A stretch of DNA of 64,000 bases from an uncultured bacterium (GTDB lineage: Bacteria > Cyanobacteriota > Vampirovibrionia > Gastranaerophilales > Gastranaerophilaceae), in NCBI GenBank assembly GCA_902797985.1, contig CADBUZ010000003.1, positions 1-64,000 of the forward strand, written 5' to 3'. The notes below the pieces were generated by a model. That model had not been told where the DNA came from, made no database searches, and worked only from the letters and a program-made list of their open reading frames with translations. Below, piece by piece: positions 24,717 through 34,375 of this stretch. Made by a program: the position numbers and the translations under genes. Position 1 is the first letter of the stretch, and each line of letters starts with the position of its first letter.

Positions 24717-24851
24717 ATTATAGTTTAGCAAACAAAGTTTGCTAAATAGTGAATAGGTGAATAGGTGACTACGTATAATTCTTATTCACATAGTCACTTA
24801 GTCACTTAATCACTTTAAAGTTTATCGAGCGAAGCTCGATAAACTTTAATT
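24716..24851 (-). repeat. 140-bp inverted repeat element, right copy
   Basis: Reverse-complement copy of 21890-22034, bounded by the same two hairpins. Together they enclose fabG, acpP and fabF. Confidence 0.9.
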
Positions 24852-24938
24852 TACAAACATTAACTTTTTGACCGATGTCGAAATATTCTATAAAATTATA
24901 ATTGTAATTAGGTAATATAACTATTGAGGAACTAAAAA

Positions 24939-25301
24939 ATGAAAAAACTTTTACTCTTTTTATCAATAATGTGTTTATTTGTTATTGGATTAAATCACCA
25001 AGCAATAGCAGATTCTGAACCAACAGAAGTCAGAGCAAGCCACATTCTTGTATCTTCAATGTATCAAGCAAACCAAATAAGACAAAATATTGTTGACGGT
25101 AACGGTACATTTGAAACATACGCACAATTATATTCAAAATGTCCTTCCGGAAAAAACGGAGGAGATTTAGGATATTTCAAACGAGGACAAATGGTTCCTC
25201 AATTTGAAGTTGTTGCGTTCAATCTTCCTGTCGGAGAAATATCTAAACCGGTATGGACTCAGTTTGGATGGCATTTAATTAAAGTCACAGATAGAAGATA
25301 A
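24939..25301 (+). CDS. exported parvulin-type peptidyl-prolyl isomerase
   Basis: 120 residues. Signal peptide (KKLLLFLSIMCLFVIGLNHQAIADS) then a single rotamase domain of PpiC type: RASHILVSSMYQANQIRQNI, CPSGKNGGDLGYFKRGQMVPQFE and a C-terminal FGWHLIKVTDRR. Helps fold proteins outside the cytoplasmic membrane. No SurA-like chaperone region. Confidence 0.88.
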   Translation: MKKLLLFLSIMCLFVIGLNHQAIADSEPTEVRASHILVSSMYQANQIRQNIVDGNGTFETYAQLYSKCPSGKNGGDLGYFKRGQMVPQFEVVAFNLPVGEISKPVWTQFGWHLIKVTDRR

Positions 25302-25325
25302 CCTATTTTGTACAATTTTATAAAT

Positions 25326-25351
25326 AAAAAAAACTCCTCTTTTTGAGGAGT
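25326..25351 (-). terminator. terminator, stronger leftward
   Basis: Stem ACTCCTC/GAGGAGT; on the minus strand it is followed by eight T, so it fits the short leftward transcript starting near 25425. Confidence 0.75.
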
Positions 25352-25428
25352 AAATTTTTCATTTAGGAAGGGTTTCTCTCTTAATTTAAACGGTTCTTGT
25401 TTTCGATAGTAATCATTCTTATCGTATA
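25326..25428 (-). ncRNA. short leftward transcript, 11-codon ORF
   Basis: Between the exact promoter-like element at 25429-25460 and the terminator there are only about 100 bases. The sole frame is 25416-25381, MITIENKNRLN, with a poor ribosome site. Either a small RNA or a very small peptide gene. Confidence 0.4.
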
Positions 25429-25460
25429 TATATAAAGTTTATATAATATATTCGATTTCA
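25429..25460 (-). promoter_or_regulatory. repeated promoter-like element, copy 5
   Basis: Minus strand: TGAAATC, 15 bases, ACTTTATATA (exact second box). Confidence 0.65.
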
Positions 25461-25541
25461 AGAGCCAAAAAAATTGTAATATGTCTTTACATAAAAAATA
25501 AAAAAAGCATTTTCCAATTAAAATAGAAACAGGTGTATAAA

Positions 25542-25784
25542 ATGGCAAACAGAAAATGTGTAGGTTGTGGTAAGATAAGACCACAAGAAGAAATGGTAAA
25601 AATAACAAAACGTCATTCTGACGGAAAGATAGTCATAGAGCCTGATTCAAAGACATTTGGCAGATCAGCATATTTTTGTTATAATAAAAACTGTCAAGAG
25701 CTTGCGTTAAAGAAAAATAAACTTAACAGAGCACTAAAATCCTCAGAGGATTTGAAAGGGTTATTGAATGGACGAGAATATTAG
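25542..25784 (+). CDS. ylxR: YlxR (DUF448) RNA-binding protein
   Basis: 80 residues. Family start MANRKCVGCGKIRPQEEM with GRSAYFCYNKNC near residue 50. YlxR proteins are reported to bind RNA or RNase P and normally sit between nusA and infB. I use the ATG at 25542 (AGGTG 7 bases upstream), not the GTG three codons earlier. Overlaps infB by 17 bp. nusA is absent from this locus. Confidence 0.9.
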   Translation: MANRKCVGCGKIRPQEEMVKITKRHSDGKIVIEPDSKTFGRSAYFCYNKNCQELALKKNKLNRALKSSEDLKGLLNGREY

Positions 25785-28260
25785 AGTAAGTGAATTAGCT
25801 AAAGAACTGGGTTTAACCAGCAAAGAGGTGATTGAAAAATTTGCACAAATTTCAATTACAGTAAAATCACACTCTAATTCAGTAACACCATTGCAAATAC
25901 AAAAACTTAAAGACTTTATCGCCGGCGGATCAAAACTACCAAGTAAAAAACCAAAGGCGTTTATTGTTAAAAAGAAAAAAGATGTAGCACCAACAGAAGC
26001 TAATACACCTAAAGAAACCGAGGTTAAGGAAGAACCTAAAAAAGAAATACCAAAAGTTGAAAAAGTTGAACGCAAACAGGTTGAAATAGTAAAAAAAGAA
26101 CCTCAAAAAAGATTAGAAATAGTAAAAAGAGTTCCTCTAAAACGTGTTGAAATTGTGCAACAAGGAAAAGGTAAAAAACCTATTCAAAAAGTTGTTGAAA
26201 CAGCTGCACTTAAAAAGGAAAACTCTAAAAATAACGAAGAAGCTAAAAATGATAAACCAAAACGTCCGATAGAAAGACACATTATTCCTCAGGATATTTA
26301 TGAAAATAAAGGTTTTTCTAAGAAAAAAGGTTCATCAGACAAGAAAAAAGACAAAGATTATAATTCTAAAAAAGAAGCTCAAGAAATGATTTCTCTTGAG
26401 AAGGCTGCTGCGCAACATCACAAGAAAAAAGTTGTTAAGGCAGAAGAAGTTGAAGAAGTCAAATCAATTGTTGTTGACAGAGCTATGACAATTAGCGAGC
26501 TTGCTGATAAAATTCATAAAACACCTGCCGAAATCGTTAAATTTTTGATGTTCCAAGGTGTTATGGCAACAGTAAACCAACTGATTGATGTTGACGTTAT
26601 CAAAAAAGTTTGCGCTGAATATGAGCTTGAAGTATTGGAAGAAGACTTAGAAGCTTATATAGCAGAAGAAGAAAAGAAAGAAGAAATCAAAAAACAAATT
26701 ACCGAAGTTGACAAAAAGTTATTGAAAAAACGTGCACCTGTTGTAAGTATCATGGGACACGTTGACCACGGTAAAACAACCTTATTGGATAGCATTAGAG
26801 CTTCTAAACACAAAATTGTATCTACTGAGGTTGGTGGTATAACTCAGTCAATCGGTGCGTACACAGTTTATCTCGACAACAAAAAAGAAAAGAAAATTGT
26901 GTTTGTAGATACTCCTGGTCACGAAGCATTTACGGAAATGCGTGCCAGAGGTGCAAAAGCTACAGACATAGCAATTCTTGTTGTTGCTGCCGATGACGGT
27001 ATAATGCCTCAAACAATAGAAGCAATTAACCATGCTCGTGCAGCAGAGGTTCCAATTATTGTTGCAGTTAACAAGATTGATAAGGCAGGGGCTGACCCTG
27101 ATAGAGTTTTGACACAATTAACAGAACACAATCTTGTTCCAGAAGAATGGGGCGGTGACACAATTACTGTAAAAGTTTCTGCTTTGCAAGGAACAGGTAT
27201 AGATGATTTATTGGAATATATATGGTTGTTAGCTGACTTAAAAGATTTAAGAGCAAATCCTAAGGCTGAAGCATCAGGTGTTGTAATTGAAGCAAATCTT
27301 GATAAAGGAAAAGGCCCTGTGGCTACATTGTTAGTTCAAAACGGTACGTTAAGAGCAGGAAATTGTATTGTAGTAGGAACAGCTTGTGGTCGTGTAAGAG
27401 CATTGCTTTCAGACTCAGGAGAAAGAATAAAATCAGCTGAACCATCCACTCCTGTTGAGGTACTTGGTTTATCAGAAGTTCCGTCACCTGGAGAATATTT
27501 TGAAGTTGTTAAAAATGAAAAAGAGATGAAAGCAATAGTTACGGAACGTCAAGAAAAAGCAAGACAAACAAGACTTGACGCAATGCTTCCTGCACATATC
27601 AGAAAAGAAAGTGGTGCTACAGGTGTTGGTGAAGAAGAAATTCCACACCTTAACCTTATCATTAAAGCTGATACATACGGCTCTGCAGAGGCTGTATCTC
27701 AAGCTATTGCACAATTTGAATCTAAAGAAATCAGCACCAAAATTATTCACGTTGGTGTCGGTGATATATCAGAAGCAGACGTTATGCTTGCATCAGCTTC
27801 CAGTGCATTAATTCTCGGTTTTGGTGTTAAAGAAGATAATAACGCACTTATTGCTGCAGGAAAAGAAAATGTAACTATTAAAAAATATGATATTATCTAT
27901 CAAATTTTAGAAGATATTGAAAAGACAATGATTTCACTTCTTTCACCTGAAACTAAAGAAGTTGTTGTTGGTACAGCTGAAGTTAGACAAGTGTTTACTA
28001 TCGGTAAAACTATTAAAATCGCAGGATGTTATGTTACTGACGGTAAAATCAACCGCAACAATAAAGCCATCGTTAAACGTAACGGTCAAGAAATATTCAA
28101 TGGTAATGTTGATCAACTTAAACGTTTCAAAGATGATGTTAAAGAAGTTGCTCAAGGTTATGAATGCGGTATTTCTTTAGTTAAGTTTAATGATATTGAA
28201 GAAGGCGATATTATTGAATTTGTTGCAACAGAAGAAATAGAAAGAACCGAACTCGAATAG
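25768..28260 (+). CDS. infB: translation initiation factor IF-2
   Basis: 830 residues. An N-terminal IF2_N motif (RVSELAKELGLTSKEVIEKF), a long Lys/Glu-rich linker, a second IF2_N-like segment (near 235), then the GTPase domain with GHVDHGKTT at residue 330, DTPGHE, NKID and SALQGTG, and domains II-IV. Brings fMet-tRNA to the 30S subunit. Translationally coupled to ylxR. Confidence 0.96.
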   Translation: MDENIRVSELAKELGLTSKEVIEKFAQISITVKSHSNSVTPLQIQKLKDFIAGGSKLPSKKPKAFIVKKKKDVAPTEANTPKETEVKEEPKKEIPKVEKVERKQVEIVKKEPQKRLEIVKRVPLKRVEIVQQGKGKKPIQKVVETAALKKENSKNNEEAKNDKPKRPIERHIIPQDIYENKGFSKKKGSSDKKKDKDYNSKKEAQEMISLEKAAAQHHKKKVVKAEEVEEVKSIVVDRAMTISELADKIHKTPAEIVKFLMFQGVMATVNQLIDVDVIKKVCAEYELEVLEEDLEAYIAEEEKKEEIKKQITEVDKKLLKKRAPVVSIMGHVDHGKTTLLDSIRASKHKIVSTEVGGITQSIGAYTVYLDNKKEKKIVFVDTPGHEAFTEMRARGAKATDIAILVVAADDGIMPQTIEAINHARAAEVPIIVAVNKIDKAGADPDRVLTQLTEHNLVPEEWGGDTITVKVSALQGTGIDDLLEYIWLLADLKDLRANPKAEASGVVIEANLDKGKGPVATLLVQNGTLRAGNCIVVGTACGRVRALLSDSGERIKSAEPSTPVEVLGLSEVPSPGEYFEVVKNEKEMKAIVTERQEKARQTRLDAMLPAHIRKESGATGVGEEEIPHLNLIIKADTYGSAEAVSQAIAQFESKEISTKIIHVGVGDISEADVMLASASSALILGFGVKEDNNALIAAGKENVTIKKYDIIYQILEDIEKTMISLLSPETKEVVVGTAEVRQVFTIGKTIKIAGCYVTDGKINRNNKAIVKRNGQEIFNGNVDQLKRFKDDVKEVAQGYECGISLVKFNDIEEGDIIEFVATEEIERTELE

Positions 28261-28293
28261 GGGTAAAGAGGTAAAGGGGTAAAGGGGTAAATA
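28258..28293 (+). repeat. octamer tandem repeat
   Basis: Four consecutive copies of GGGTAAAG-type octamers directly after the infB stop; related GGTAAA pieces recur at 28684-28710 before truB. Confidence 0.7.
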
Positions 28294-28340
28294 TATAAAT
28301 AACCCAAACCGAAAATAACTATCACAAATAAGGTATAAAA

Positions 28341-28685
28341 ATGACACTTAGAAATGAACGAGTAAGAAAAGAATTAATGAGAGAAATATCCGATATCCTC
28401 AGAAAAGAAGTCAGAGGATTAGAAGGAGTTGTATCAATTGTTGATGTGGAAGTTTCTCATGATAATTCTTATGCTAAAGTAAAATACAGTATTCTTGGAA
28501 CTCCTGAACAAGTGGAAAAAGATAAACTTGTAATTGAAAAAAGTACTCCAAAAGTAAGATATGAAGTAGGAAAAAGAATTAGATTAAGACTAACCCCTGA
28601 AATCAAATTTGTTTATACAGATGCTTTAGAACAAGGCTCCAGAGTGACTGAGCTTATTGATAAAATTTCAAGAGGCGAAATATAG
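28341..28685 (+). CDS. rbfA: ribosome-binding factor A
   Basis: 114 residues; KH-type fold with the family segments NERVRKELMREISDILRKEV and LTPEIKFVYTDALEQGSRV. Helps 16S rRNA 5' end maturation. Typical infB-rbfA-truB order. Confidence 0.93.
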   Translation: MTLRNERVRKELMREISDILRKEVRGLEGVVSIVDVEVSHDNSYAKVKYSILGTPEQVEKDKLVIEKSTPKVRYEVGKRIRLRLTPEIKFVYTDALEQGSRVTELIDKISRGEI

Positions 28686-28717
28686 GAGTAAGGGTAAATA
28701 TAGAGGTAAAATAAAAA

Positions 28718-29590
28718 ATGTTTGGTTTTATCAATGTTTACAAACCTGTTGGTATGACTTCTCATGATGTTGTGGGATTTCTTCGCCGTATAACAAAAAT
28801 AAGGCAAATCGGACATACAGGAACCCTTGACCCTTTTGCAGAAGGTGTTTTACCTATTGCAATCGGGAAAGCTACCAGACTAATTGAATATCTTAACGAT
28901 GATAAAGCATATATAGGAAGATTTTGTTTCGGAAAATCAACCGATACTTACGATATTGAAGGTAATGAAGTAAATATCTTTGAGGGAAAAATATCTAAAC
29001 CTGAAATAATAAATATTCTCTCACAATTTTGTGGAAACATTGAACAATATCCGCCAATTTATTCTGCAAAAAAAATCAACGGTAAAAAAATGTACGAACT
29101 TGCAAGAGCAGGAATAGGGGTAAATGATATTGAAATAAAACCTTGTAAGGTAAATATATATAAAATAGAAATGTTAGAGTTTAATAAAGAAGAACAATGG
29201 GCAGATATTTATATTGAATGTTCAAAGGGAACATATATAAGAAGTATTGCAAATGATTTAGGTAAAGCTCTCAATAACGGTTGCTACTTATCTAAACTTA
29301 AACGGGTACAAGCAGGTAAATTTTCCGTTGAAAACAGTGTCAAGTTAGACGATTTAAAAACTTCAGAAGATGTTCAAAAAGTTTTATTAAACCCTCTTGA
29401 TTATTTACCTCAGTTAACTCAAGAACTAAATAAAATAGAATACGAACGAATTTCTCATGGAATGAACATTTTCAACCGCATTAATTCAAAAGAAAATGAT
29501 ACTATTATGTTAATCAAAAATAACCAACTCGTTGGAATTGCACAAACAACATCAGATGGATTAAAACCTAAAAAAGTTTTCATTAATTAA
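28718..29590 (+). CDS. truB: tRNA pseudouridine-55 synthase
   Basis: 290 residues with KPVGMTSHDVV, the catalytic Asp in GHTGTLDPFAEGVLPIAIG, YPPIYSAKKINGKKMYELAR and CSKGTYIRSIANDLG. Last gene of the infB operon; its end overlaps the convergent gene by four bases. Confidence 0.95.
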   Translation: MFGFINVYKPVGMTSHDVVGFLRRITKIRQIGHTGTLDPFAEGVLPIAIGKATRLIEYLNDDKAYIGRFCFGKSTDTYDIEGNEVNIFEGKISKPEIINILSQFCGNIEQYPPIYSAKKINGKKMYELARAGIGVNDIEIKPCKVNIYKIEMLEFNKEEQWADIYIECSKGTYIRSIANDLGKALNNGCYLSKLKRVQAGKFSVENSVKLDDLKTSEDVQKVLLNPLDYLPQLTQELNKIEYERISHGMNIFNRINSKENDTIMLIKNNQLVGIAQTTSDGLKPKKVFIN

Positions 29591-30654
29591 TTATTTTTAT
29601 TAATTTTAGTAAAACTATGTTGTACAAGCTTTTTAGGATTTGTTTCTCCTCTTTTTAATTCATAATCTATAACGGGGTTAGCTAATTGAATTTCTCCGTT
29701 ATTGTATATAATATGTTGACCGGAACGCCATTCAAAAAGACTTGCTGTACCATTTTTATATTTTTTAGCATTTTCAACATTAAAAGAGGTTGCTCGTTTA
29801 AACTGCCCGTACAATACATTATCGCCGGTTTTATAACTTGAAAAAGGAACATTTTCTGTAGCCAAAAGGTCTATTATATTGTTATATTGTTTATTACTAA
29901 AGTAATCGTCCTCACAAGAACCGATAACAAAAGCTTTCGCATTTTTTCCTTGTTGTTCAAGCTGGTCTAAAAGCTCCCACTCAATATATCTAAAATCTGC
30001 ATTTGCTCTATTATTAGGATTTAAATGGTTCAGACTTAAACCTTTATCCCCATATATTCCAACAACAGTACACTCTTGAACAGAATCAGTCCCGCAGCGC
30101 TCGTTTGTTGTGATACTTTCTTTTAATGTCCATGGCGCACCAACATAATGTTTTTCATCAAGATTTTTCCGCTTATCTATATACTCTGCAGTAGAAATAG
30201 GCTTGATTTTTAAACCCAATTTATCTATATATACACCATCTGACTGCAAAAAATTATTTTTTTTAACATCTTTCCCATAATATGAAAAACGAACAGGATA
30301 CCCGTCTTTTGCATGATAAAATCTCCAAGTTTCTCCTTTTTCTTCTCCATTTGGAGAAATTGTTTTTTGTTTTATTTCAGAAATCTTACTTTCTTCCGAT
30401 TCTCTTTTAATATACTCATATTCTCTTATTTGTATATTTTTTTCTTTTGTTTTTTTATTAACATTATTTTTTTGCTGAGTAAGTCGCAAGTTTTTTCTAT
30501 CTTTAAATGTAAACATTTCAGTATATTCATTCTTTTTAGGAATAAATATATGCTCAACTGTATCAGCTTGTTCAGGAATACTAACGCCTTTCCTTTTAAG
30601 CCATTTTACAGAGTCTTTGTTTATTCTTATATTGACATGAGAAAGATTTAACAT
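29587..30654 (-). CDS. hypothetical protein with CheD-like segment
   Basis: 355 residues, no firm family. The N-terminal 130 residues are basic and charged. From about residue 205 the order C-TVVGIYGDKGLSLNHL-P, then KAFVIGSCEDDYFSNKQYNNI and GQFKRATSFNV, resembles the CheD deamidase layout: a Cys, a His 15 residues later, and a second strand-helix. If right, it would be a papain-like glutamine deamidase or amidase. This is pattern reading by eye; other folds are possible. A repeated promoter-like element ends 25 bases upstream of the ATG. Confidence 0.5.
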   Translation of the reverse strand: MLNLSHVNIRINKDSVKWLKRKGVSIPEQADTVEHIFIPKKNEYTEMFTFKDRKNLRLTQQKNNVNKKTKEKNIQIREYEYIKRESEESKISEIKQKTISPNGEEKGETWRFYHAKDGYPVRFSYYGKDVKKNNFLQSDGVYIDKLGLKIKPISTAEYIDKRKNLDEKHYVGAPWTLKESITTNERCGTDSVQECTVVGIYGDKGLSLNHLNPNNRANADFRYIEWELLDQLEQQGKNAKAFVIGSCEDDYFSNKQYNNIIDLLATENVPFSSYKTGDNVLYGQFKRATSFNVENAKKYKNGTASLFEWRSGQHIIYNNGEIQLANPVIDYELKRGETNPKKLVQHSFTKINKNN

Positions 30655-30679
30655 ACATTACCACACAAAATATTTTGAT

Positions 30680-30711
30680 TAAATAAAACCTACACATAAA
30701 AATATTTGCTA
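30680..30711 (-). promoter_or_regulatory. repeated promoter-like element, copy 6
   Basis: Minus strand: TAGCAAA, 15 bases, GTTTTATTTA (7 of 10). Confidence 0.45.
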
Positions 30712-30782
30712 GCATGTTTATGAAATTGCCCGGTTGACTTAACATATGTTATTATATTAAATGAGTTGAGATAATTTATACT

Positions 30783-31742
30783 ATGAAAAATATTCGCAAA
30801 AAAAATAAAGAATATTTTACTCCTATAGCAATTTCTGTTTGTATAATTGCCATAATTTTTGGGTTGGTGTCATATTTTACTGATTACAAAATCTCAAATG
30901 ATGCATACATAGAAGGTAAACTTTTATCGGTTAATACAAAAGTAGGCGGTCTTGTTCTTCACCTTTATGCCGAAGAAAATCAAGAGGTAAAAAAAGGTGA
31001 TTTACTTATGGAAATAGACCCCCGACTTTATTATGAAAACCTAAGAAAATTAGAAACGGATTTAAAAGACACCCGAAACAAACAAGCCTTGGAAAATGCT
31101 CAAAACGATATTTCACAACAACAAACAGGCATAAAAACAATCTTTTCAAAATTCAAGTTTGGACAAAATCAATTCAATGATTACCATACAAAATACGGAG
31201 AAGATATTTTCCCTAAAGAAGAAAAAGAAGAAGTTGATCCTAACAGTTTAACAGCACCTAAAACAGAAATAAAAAAGGACACAAAACAAACAATTACAAA
31301 AGAAAAAGAAACAAAAGAAGAAAAACTTCCTAAACCACCTATTGATATACAAAAACTAGAAGCAGAATTAGAACAAGCAAAGTTAGACTTATCATACACA
31401 AAAGTTTTTGCTCCGCAAGACGGAATAATATCTGTATGTAGTATACAAGAAGGTGAGTACGTATATATAGGACAAAGTGTTATATCAATAATCCCTAAAC
31501 GTGTTTGGATTACCGCTAATTTTTCACCTAAGGACGCTGAAAAAATTGATGTAGGACAACCTGTTATTATTAAAATAAAACAATATCCTATAAGATCTTT
31601 TAAAGGAGTGGTTGATTCCGTTCAAAGAACAGGAAATAATTCTTCCCAAAAAATACCGGTAAGAATTACTTTTACTGAAGATTATTCTGATTTTAACCTT
31701 TCTCCGGGCAGTCAGGTAACGGTTAAAATTAATGTTAAATAA
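30783..31742 (+). CDS. HlyD/EmrA-type membrane fusion protein
   Basis: 319 residues. One N-terminal membrane helix (PIAISVCIIAIIFGLVSYF), the lipoyl half-motifs (NTKVGGLVLHLYAEENQEVKKGDLLMEID and FAPQDGIISVCSIQEGEYVYIGQSV) and a C-terminal beta-barrel domain. Between the halves there is a Lys/Glu/Pro-rich linker instead of a long coiled coil. Such proteins bridge an inner-membrane pump to an outer-membrane channel; no pump or TolC gene is adjacent. Confidence 0.85.
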   Translation: MKNIRKKNKEYFTPIAISVCIIAIIFGLVSYFTDYKISNDAYIEGKLLSVNTKVGGLVLHLYAEENQEVKKGDLLMEIDPRLYYENLRKLETDLKDTRNKQALENAQNDISQQQTGIKTIFSKFKFGQNQFNDYHTKYGEDIFPKEEKEEVDPNSLTAPKTEIKKDTKQTITKEKETKEEKLPKPPIDIQKLEAELEQAKLDLSYTKVFAPQDGIISVCSIQEGEYVYIGQSVISIIPKRVWITANFSPKDAEKIDVGQPVIIKIKQYPIRSFKGVVDSVQRTGNNSSQKIPVRITFTEDYSDFNLSPGSQVTVKINVK

Positions 31743-31820
31743 TGTAAAAATAACAGATAAAATTAACAAAAATATTGAATTAAATGTATTAATCCAATAA
31801 CAATATATTGGAGAAATACT

Positions 31821-34193
31821 ATGTTAACAATCAACCAACTAAATCCTGTAAAATCAATTGACAGTAATAGAGAAAAAACTCATCAGAGGCAAAATAAATT
31901 AACCACAAACAGTATAAACAGTTCTAATATAAACAGTTTAAACTATTTTAATAAATCTTTAGTATCATTTAAAGGAATAAATTATTACAAAACATTAAAT
32001 GATAATTATTTTGAGTTGCCAATAGATAAAACAACAGGTGAACCGTTTAAACCTGATATTTATCAAAAAGCTGCAGCAGAAAATTTGTATAAGGGAAATG
32101 ATGTAATTGTTACTGCTCCAACAGGAACAGGGAAAACAGCTATTGCTCATTACATAATTAATAAAAATATGGAGGATGGTAAAAAAACTTTTTATACTAC
32201 TCCGCTAAAAGCACTTAGTAACGATAAAGTTAGGGAATTCCAAAAAATATATGGAAAAGAAAACGTTGGTTTAATCACAGGAGATAGAAAAATAAACACA
32301 GACGCTCCTGTAATCATTATGACAACAGAAGTCTATAGAAACATGGTTGTTAATAATGAACTCAAAGAAAAAAATTCTTTATTAAATAATCTTCAAACGG
32401 TGGTATTTGATGAATTACATTATTTAGGAGATGCAGATAGAGGTGGAGTTTGGGAACAAGCTATAATGTTTACAAATCCTAAAACACAAATACTATCATT
32501 ATCAGGAACAATGGCAAATCCGGAGAAAGTTACTGATTGGATGGCAAATATAAAAGGTCATAAATACGCAGAGAAAATAACACCAAGTGAAAATTATAGA
32601 GCAAATGACAAAGGTGTTCATACTGTATTGATTAATGTACCGTCAAAAAATAGACATGTGCCTCTCAAATTTGAAATCGTAAATGTTGAAGCGCACAGAC
32701 CACACGGTGGCGGTGGCGGTGGCTCAAGGGCAGAAAGAGCAAAAGCCAAGAAAAAAGCAAGACAAATTGCTCAATCAGATTCTGCAGCACCTACTAAGGA
32801 AAGTTATGTAAATATGGTGGAAAAACTTAAAGATGAAGATAAACTGCCTGCTATTTTCTTTATCTTTAGTAAACGTGAAGGTAAAGCGGTAATGAAGTAT
32901 TTATCTGAAAATGCACCTAAACTAACTTCAAAAAAAGAAACCAAACAAATAGAACAATCTATTGAAGAATTTCAAGCTAACGGTAAATACTTAGGAGAAA
33001 CCTTAGATTACAGAGCATTGAAAAACGGTTATGCATTGCATAATGCAGGCATGCTCCCTGAACAAAAAGAATTAATTGAAGAATTATTCCAGAAAAAATT
33101 ATTAAAAGTTGTTATATCAACAGAAACATTATCAGCAGGGATAAACATGCCCGCACGTTCAACAGTAATAACTGCATTAAGAAAACCAACAGATACACCT
33201 GATGGCGATGATCATAAACGTTATTTATCACCTAACGAATTTCATCAAATGGCAGGTCGTGCCGGCAGACGTGGTATCGATACAACCGGTTATTGCTTTG
33301 CTATGGCTACAAACAAATCTCAAAAAGGTAAATTTGAATCATTAATCAAAACCCCATCCAATGATATTAATAGCCATTTTAAAATAGATTACTCCTTCGT
33401 TGCTACAGCGAATAATGCGTATAGAGATAAAAATAATCTTAAACCAATCTTTATGAAATCTTTGTATGCATATGATGATAATCCTGAAAAATTAAATCAA
33501 GTCGCAAATGATATGGTAAAAGAATTTACGACGAAAGAAAAAATATTGAGAGAATATGATTATTTGGATAATGATAATAATTTAACTAAAAAGGGACATC
33601 TTTTAAAACAATTAAACGGTTACGAACAAATACCTGTAATAGACAGTATTGCAAGCGGAGAGTTATTCGGACTTGATTCTGTTCAACTTGCAGGATATGC
33701 AGCAGGTTTAGCGAATTTAGAGCATATTCCTCAAACAGATTTACCAAACAAAAAAGATGATTCATTTTTTATAAAAGACGGTCTTATTGATGATTTGGTA
33801 TATGACTTTGATTCAAAAATATATGAATACAATAATGATATTTATCTTCCGCAAGGTCAAATCTTAAAACAAAATAAAAATGCAATTGCTCATGTATATG
33901 AATGGGCTGACTTAAATAGTGAAAATGAAGATTCAAAGGCAAATTGGAAAGAGTTATATTCCGGTGATTTGAAAAAAACAATCCGTGATGAAGGAACATT
34001 ATTCAGAGAAATTGTTATGACAACGGATTTATTAAAACAAATGGATGAAATTGCTAAATTAGGATATGAACTTTCTGAAAACGAAAAAGACAAAAAATAT
34101 TATAGTTACTTATCAGATACTATCAAAGGTTCAATTGAATTGATAGATAAATCTCCGGCAAATAGCCGTGAACTAACAGAAGAAACTTTTTGA
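31821..34193 (+). CDS. second Ski2-like DExH helicase with N-terminal F-x-G tag
   Basis: 790 residues. Core motifs match the 15640 helicase: APTGTGKT (near 99), DELH, SGTMANPEKVTDW, STETLSAGINMPARS, QMAGRAGRRGID. It differs by a 65-residue Asn/Ser-rich extension ending in NKSLVSFKGINYY, the tag seen on unrelated proteins here, and a Gly-rich insert (HGGGGGGS). The tag suggests that this copy works at another place or is exported. TTGGAG before ATG; the upstream region has at best a weak version of the repeated promoter. Confidence 0.88.
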   Translation: MLTINQLNPVKSIDSNREKTHQRQNKLTTNSINSSNINSLNYFNKSLVSFKGINYYKTLNDNYFELPIDKTTGEPFKPDIYQKAAAENLYKGNDVIVTAPTGTGKTAIAHYIINKNMEDGKKTFYTTPLKALSNDKVREFQKIYGKENVGLITGDRKINTDAPVIIMTTEVYRNMVVNNELKEKNSLLNNLQTVVFDELHYLGDADRGGVWEQAIMFTNPKTQILSLSGTMANPEKVTDWMANIKGHKYAEKITPSENYRANDKGVHTVLINVPSKNRHVPLKFEIVNVEAHRPHGGGGGGSRAERAKAKKKARQIAQSDSAAPTKESYVNMVEKLKDEDKLPAIFFIFSKREGKAVMKYLSENAPKLTSKKETKQIEQSIEEFQANGKYLGETLDYRALKNGYALHNAGMLPEQKELIEELFQKKLLKVVISTETLSAGINMPARSTVITALRKPTDTPDGDDHKRYLSPNEFHQMAGRAGRRGIDTTGYCFAMATNKSQKGKFESLIKTPSNDINSHFKIDYSFVATANNAYRDKNNLKPIFMKSLYAYDDNPEKLNQVANDMVKEFTTKEKILREYDYLDNDNNLTKKGHLLKQLNGYEQIPVIDSIASGELFGLDSVQLAGYAAGLANLEHIPQTDLPNKKDDSFFIKDGLIDDLVYDFDSKIYEYNNDIYLPQGQILKQNKNAIAHVYEWADLNSENEDSKANWKELYSGDLKKTIRDEGTLFREIVMTTDLLKQMDEIAKLGYELSENEKDKKYYSYLSDTIKGSIELIDKSPANSRELTEETF

Positions 34194-34228
34194 TTTTACA
34201 TAATAAATATTTAAAATAAAAATAAATT

Positions 34229-34305
34229 AATAACCCTCTTGTATTTTTAAAATATTCGTGTAGAATATATATAAGGGCTGAGGGTTATTTGTTTTTAGTG
34301 CCCTT
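34229..34305 (+). promoter_or_regulatory. leader with two mutually exclusive stems
   Basis: AATAACCCTC (34229-34238) pairs with GAGGGTTATT (34280-34289), followed by a TTTGTTTTTAG tract; AAGGGC (34273-34278) pairs with GCCCTT (34300-34305). The two stems cross, so they compete or form a pseudoknot. It may be the terminator of the helicase gene or an attenuator for the SNF2 gene. Confidence 0.4.
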
Positions 34306-34375
34306 TCTGTTATGAGATTAAGAATAACCGTTTTTATATTAGACTAAGAACCCGAAAAGGATTAACTCACTTAAG

